Assembly (NCBI RefSeq): GCF_000725805.1
Contig: NZ_JOFT01000011.1
Location: 248,001-312,000, forward strand
Reading direction: 5' to 3'
DNA: 64,000 nt
From: Streptomyces xanthophaeus
GTDB lineage: Bacteria > Actinomycetota > Actinomycetes > Streptomycetales > Streptomycetaceae
The notes below the pieces were generated by a model. It was not told the origin of the DNA. It ran no database searches and worked only from the letters and a program-made list of their open reading frames with translations. The position numbers were made by a program, and so were the translations under genes. Positions within the stretch are counted from its first letter, which is position 1. Each line of letters begins with the position of its first letter. Of this stretch, positions 62,710-64,000 are shown piece by piece.

Positions 62710-63948
62710 CTAGAACCAGGTCAGGGTGAGGGGGAAGGTGGCCGTGGCCGAGGCGCCGGTCGTGTCCGTGGCGGTGGCGGTGATCTGGACGGTGCCCGAG
62801 CCCCACGGCCTGCCGGTGATCCGGCCCGTGGCGGCGTCCAGGGTCAGCCCCCAGGGCAGCCCGCTCGCGGTGTGGCGCACCGGTGGCTTCCCGCCGGTCG
62901 CGGTGAGCTGGATCGTGCAGCTCTGGTTGAACTTGCAGGTCTGCGGGCCCGGGTTGGCGAGCTTCAGGTCGCCGGTGGGCGGCGGGGTGGTGACGTCGCA
63001 GCCGGGTGCGGCCTCGGCGGGCAGCGGCACGCGCCAGATCTGGTTGTCGTTCTCGGAGCCCACCAGGAGCGTGGCGCAGTCGGCGTACGTCACGATCTCG
63101 CCCTGGGGCTGGGCGGGCAGGGCCACGTCGGCCAGCTTGGCGCCGGTCGCCGCGTCGTAGACGGAGGCCGTGTTCGCGCCGAGGGGGCCGCCGCTGCGCA
63201 GGGTGTAGGACTTGCCGGTGGGCGAGAAGGCGCCGTCGGTGGCGAAGACGGGGCCGGGGCGGACCGGGGTGAGGGTGTTGAGCTGTCCGGTCTGCGGCGG
63301 CAGTGGCGCCTTGTAGAGCTGTCCGGTGGCGCCGATGAGCTTGCTGGCTATGTACCACTGGCCGGTCACGGGGTCGGTGAGGAGTGATTCGGCGTCGTGG
63401 CGGCCGTCGGAGTAGGCGAGGCGGTAGGTGGCGGGGGTGACGGCGGCGTTCGCGAGGGTGTCGGGTTCGGGGAAGCTGTGGACGGTGAGTTCGGCGCGTC
63501 CGCTGAAGTTGTCGCCGATGTCACCGACGAGGATCACGGGGCGGCCGGCCGGGTCCCTCCCCACGGAGAGGGCCTCCCAGTCCGTGTTGGAGGTGCCGGT
63601 GACGGTGAGGGTGGCCCTGAGCTGTCCGGTGGGTCCGCTGCATTCGACCGCGAACACCTGGTTGGTGTTGCCGCTGTCGTTGACGGCGTAGAAGACGCCC
63701 GGGTGACGCGTGCTCATGGCGAGCCCGCTGATTTCCGTCAGGCCCGCGGGCAGGGTGCACTTGCGCTCCGGGGCCGCGGGCGCCGCGGCCTGTCCGGCGT
63801 TCCCTGAGACGGAGACGGACACGGACACGGATACGGGTGTGGACGCGGGTGTGGACGCGGCTGCGGCAGCGGCTTGTGGGAGCGGACACAGCAGGGCGAG
63901 GCTCGCGGCGGCCGCCGCGGCGCGGGGGGATACGAGGAGTCGGGACAT
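62710..63948 (-). CDS. Secreted protein with propeller-like core and C-terminal putative-Ig domain
   Basis: 412 aa from ATG 63948 (a GTG at 63954 adds two residues). After the signal peptide there is an Ala/Ser/Val/Thr linker of simple repeats (PVSVSVSVS), generated by 6-bp repeats at about 63805-63860. The core has ISGLAMSTRHPGVFYAVNDSGN, DWEALSVGRD, DIGDNFSGRA, DAESLLTDPVTGQWYIASK, and the final domain (about 330-412) PWGLTLDAATGRITGRPWGSGTVQITATATD is a He_PIG/putative-Ig repeat. It is extracellular, probably ligand-binding. Two Cys pairs are possible. Confidence 0.85.
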   Translation of the reverse strand: MSRLLVSPRAAAAAASLALLCPLPQAAAAAASTPASTPVSVSVSVSVSGNAGQAAAPAAPERKCTLPAGLTEISGLAMSTRHPGVFYAVNDSGNTNQVFAVECSGPTGQLRATLTVTGTSNTDWEALSVGRDPAGRPVILVGDIGDNFSGRAELTVHSFPEPDTLANAAVTPATYRLAYSDGRHDAESLLTDPVTGQWYIASKLIGATGQLYKAPLPPQTGQLNTLTPVRPGPVFATDGAFSPTGKSYTLRSGGPLGANTASVYDAATGAKLADVALPAQPQGEIVTYADCATLLVGSENDNQIWRVPLPAEAAPGCDVTTPPPTGDLKLANPGPQTCKFNQSCTIQLTATGGKPPVRHTASGLPWGLTLDAATGRITGRPWGSGTVQITATATDTTGASATATFPLTLTWF

Positions 63949-64000
63949 GCGCACAATGTGACGGCGGCCGTCGCAGTTCCCAAGCGGCAGGCACCTCCGC

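Overview
The window is very GC-rich, and its genes use GTG starts, 4-bp ATGA/GTGA overlaps and families typical of Streptomyces: WYL, UBP-type zinc finger, HAF-repeat, peptidase inhibitor I36, SpoIIE-like PP2C with PAS/GAF, short RsbW-like ATPases, BtrH_N/DUF4872. I read it as a Streptomyces (or very close relative) chromosomal segment of mixed accessory and housekeeping-paralogue content. I see no rRNA, tRNA, CRISPR array, transposase or prophage, and no obvious secondary-metabolite core enzyme. Many genes are single units with small spacers; the few tight operons stand out.

Layout. 1-3070 (minus): a lipoprotein, a peptidoglycan-binding adaptor and a MacB-type ABC ATPase and permease, with the permease cut by the left edge. 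A divergent OmpR-type two-component system (3161-5154) faces this operon. 5129-8235: small hypotheticals, then decayed remnants of an NhaC antiporter and an arginine deiminase (arcA), then a HAD phosphatase. 8261-15648: VOC protein, HEAT-repeat protein, small hypotheticals, two GNATs, a lidless Hsp70 and a DUF6493-like protein. 15671-19128: a P450, then a gyrB paralogue with two deletions that remove the TOPRIM metal-binding segment. 19171-22651: a translationally coupled three-gene redox-signalling operon consisting of a REC-glutaredoxin-like-thioredoxin-reductase-like fusion, a cyclic-nucleotide-binding-domain histidine kinase and a UBP zinc-finger protein. 22985-27286: secreted HAF-repeat protein, DHFR-family reductase, an orphan murE paralogue and an I36 inhibitor.

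27587-30898: two paralogous SDRs flank a WYL regulator, and a perfect inverted repeat lies just before the first SDR. 31351-36837: secreted PIG-L deacetylase with a propeller-like tail, GH15-like secreted protein and a polytopic membrane protein. 36838-38343: wrecked alpha/beta-hydrolase, STAS protein and a winged-helix regulator behind palindromes. 38379-43838: BtrH_N/DUF4872 protein, PAS-GAF-PP2C phosphatase, tiny zinc-ribbon-like protein, AI-2E-family exporter and VOC protein. 44213-47607: secreted hypotheticals, a histone-H1-like coiled-coil/winged-helix protein, a His/Asp/Gly-rich secreted peptide and an Mth938-like protein. 47725-53560: MFS transporter, GlxA-type regulator, type I GAPDH, HSL-type esterase, small hypothetical and SixA phosphatase. 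53737-56377: MMPL exporter with a convergent MarR regulator and a MarR-like operator. 56554-63948: orphan UBP zinc finger, FAD oxidoreductase, RsbW-like ATPase, small proteins, CBM48-like protein, OGG-fold protein, serine hydrolase, membrane protein and a secreted Ig-like protein.

The best candidate for an undescribed system is the three-gene operon at 19171-22651. It couples a kinase with a cyclic-nucleotide-type input to a receiver fused to a flavin disulfide-reductase scaffold that lacks its CxxC, with a ubiquitin-type zinc finger as third component. Gene decay is also notable: gyrB-like, arcA/nhaC and alpha/beta-hydrolase remnants occur within 31 kb. Family assignments come from motif recognition by eye, not from database searches.
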